Below are positions 6,576-6,911 of a stretch of DNA of 6,911 bases, one piece after another. Made by a program: the position numbers and the translations under genes. Numbering within the stretch: the stretch's first letter is position 1; the number at the start of each line of letters is the position of its first letter. The notes under the pieces are model-generated. The model did not search any database and was not told the DNA's origin. It saw only the letters and a program-made list of their open reading frames with translations. The DNA comes from Microscillaceae bacterium (GTDB taxonomy: Bacteria; Bacteroidota; Bacteroidia; Cytophagales; Microscillaceae), in the NCBI GenBank assembly GCA_003449595.1, contig DMHB01000437.1, positions 1-6,911 on the forward strand, read 5' to 3'.

Positions 6576-6911
6576 TTACCAAGCACAGCCAAAAAAATCA
6601 TTCATTTGCACAGGGGTCTCTTTGATAAAACCCTCGCCCAGCGCAGCCCCAATACTACGGCCCATATCTTTGGCGCGACCTACCAAAAAATCGAAATAAT
6701 CGGGAGTGGAAATGGGGGTCGTAGGTTCTTGGCTTTCAGGGTCAAAAAATTGGGTTTTGTAAGCCTTTACCGATTCTATTTTGGTTTCCCAGAAATCTGT
6801 AACATCGACCACCAAAGTAGGCAAAAGCAGGTAATCATGTATAAAATGGTAAACCGCCCGAGGCCGCCAAGCAGGTTGCGGCTGACCGGTTTGGGGGTGC
6901 AGGGTTTCGAT
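6576..6911 (-). CDS. bshB1: Bacillithiol biosynthesis deacetylase BshB1, C-terminal 111 residues (N-terminus outside the window)
   Basis: BshB1 is a PIG-L/LmbE-type zinc deacetylase that removes the acetyl group from N-acetylglucosaminyl-L-malate, the second step of bacillithiol synthesis in Bacteroidota and Firmicutes. The open frame runs unbroken from the window edge to TAA at 6576-6578. Visible family features are RPRAVYHF (visible residues 16-23), with the conserved His of the active-site region, then VVDVTDFWETK, KAYKTQF with the DPES element, TPISTPDYFDF, GRAKDMGRSIG and the terminal GEGF motif. This order is specific to BshB1 rather than generic PIG-L proteins. Family members have about 235-240 residues, so roughly half is seen; the zinc-binding motif near the N-terminus lies outside. 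A TTG at 6822-6824 is not the true start, since the conserved sequence extends upstream of it. Confidence 0.9.
   Translation of the reverse strand: METLHPQTGQPQPAWRPRAVYHFIHDYLLLPTLVVDVTDFWETKIESVKAYKTQFFDPESQEPTTPISTPDYFDFLVGRAKDMGRSIGAALGEGFIKETPVQMNDFFGCAW

Noticed and set aside
1..6911. CRISPR array, tRNA or rRNA genes, insertion-sequence ends
   Set aside because: No regularly spaced direct repeats, no cloverleaf-like sequence with the TTC-A-A arm, and no paired terminal inverted repeats were noticed on either strand by eye.

Overview
The window looks like a chromosomal segment of a Bacteroidota bacterium, most likely of the Cytophagales/Flexibacter-like group. The evidence is a bacillithiol deacetylase (BshB1) of the Bacteroidota type, an RtcB relative with an N-terminal extension, a PcfJ-domain protein, a Rpn/PD-(D/E)XK transposase-like C-terminus, weak or absent Shine-Dalgarno sequences with A/T-rich start regions, and one promoter resembling the Bacteroidota -33 TTTG / -7 TAnnTTTG pattern. 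Genus cannot be fixed from this sequence alone.

Left part (1-1201) is gene-poor. It holds the last 36 codons of a Rpn-family (PDDEXK_2) nuclease/transposase, a 239-base gap, and a small secreted protein resembling the chagasin/I42 cysteine-protease inhibitors. A 435-base gap follows. It contains a promoter candidate and a clear rho-independent terminator about 220 nt apart, which together could bound a short transcript of unknown role.

Middle part (1202-4021) is a two-gene plus-strand operon: a 437-aa protein with a C-terminal PcfJ-like domain, then 39 bases later an RtcB-family 3'-phosphate RNA ligase with all recognisable metal and guanylylation residues. A strong hairpin (4051-4097) ends the operon and separates it from the convergent genes on the right. 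The pairing suggests an RNA-repair unit in which the PcfJ-domain protein is an uncharacterised partner. This is the most interesting item in the window.

Right part (4113-6911) is a minus-strand housekeeping run, read in the order bshB1 (bacillithiol; N-terminus outside the window), a predicted outer-membrane beta-barrel protein, nadD (NAD biosynthesis) and carA (small subunit of carbamoyl-phosphate synthase, for pyrimidines and arginine). Spacings are 78, 13 and 44 bases. The barrel gene and nadD are almost certainly co-transcribed, and carA probably is too. Except for the PcfJ-RtcB pair and the possible short transcript, the window is ordinary accessory plus core content.
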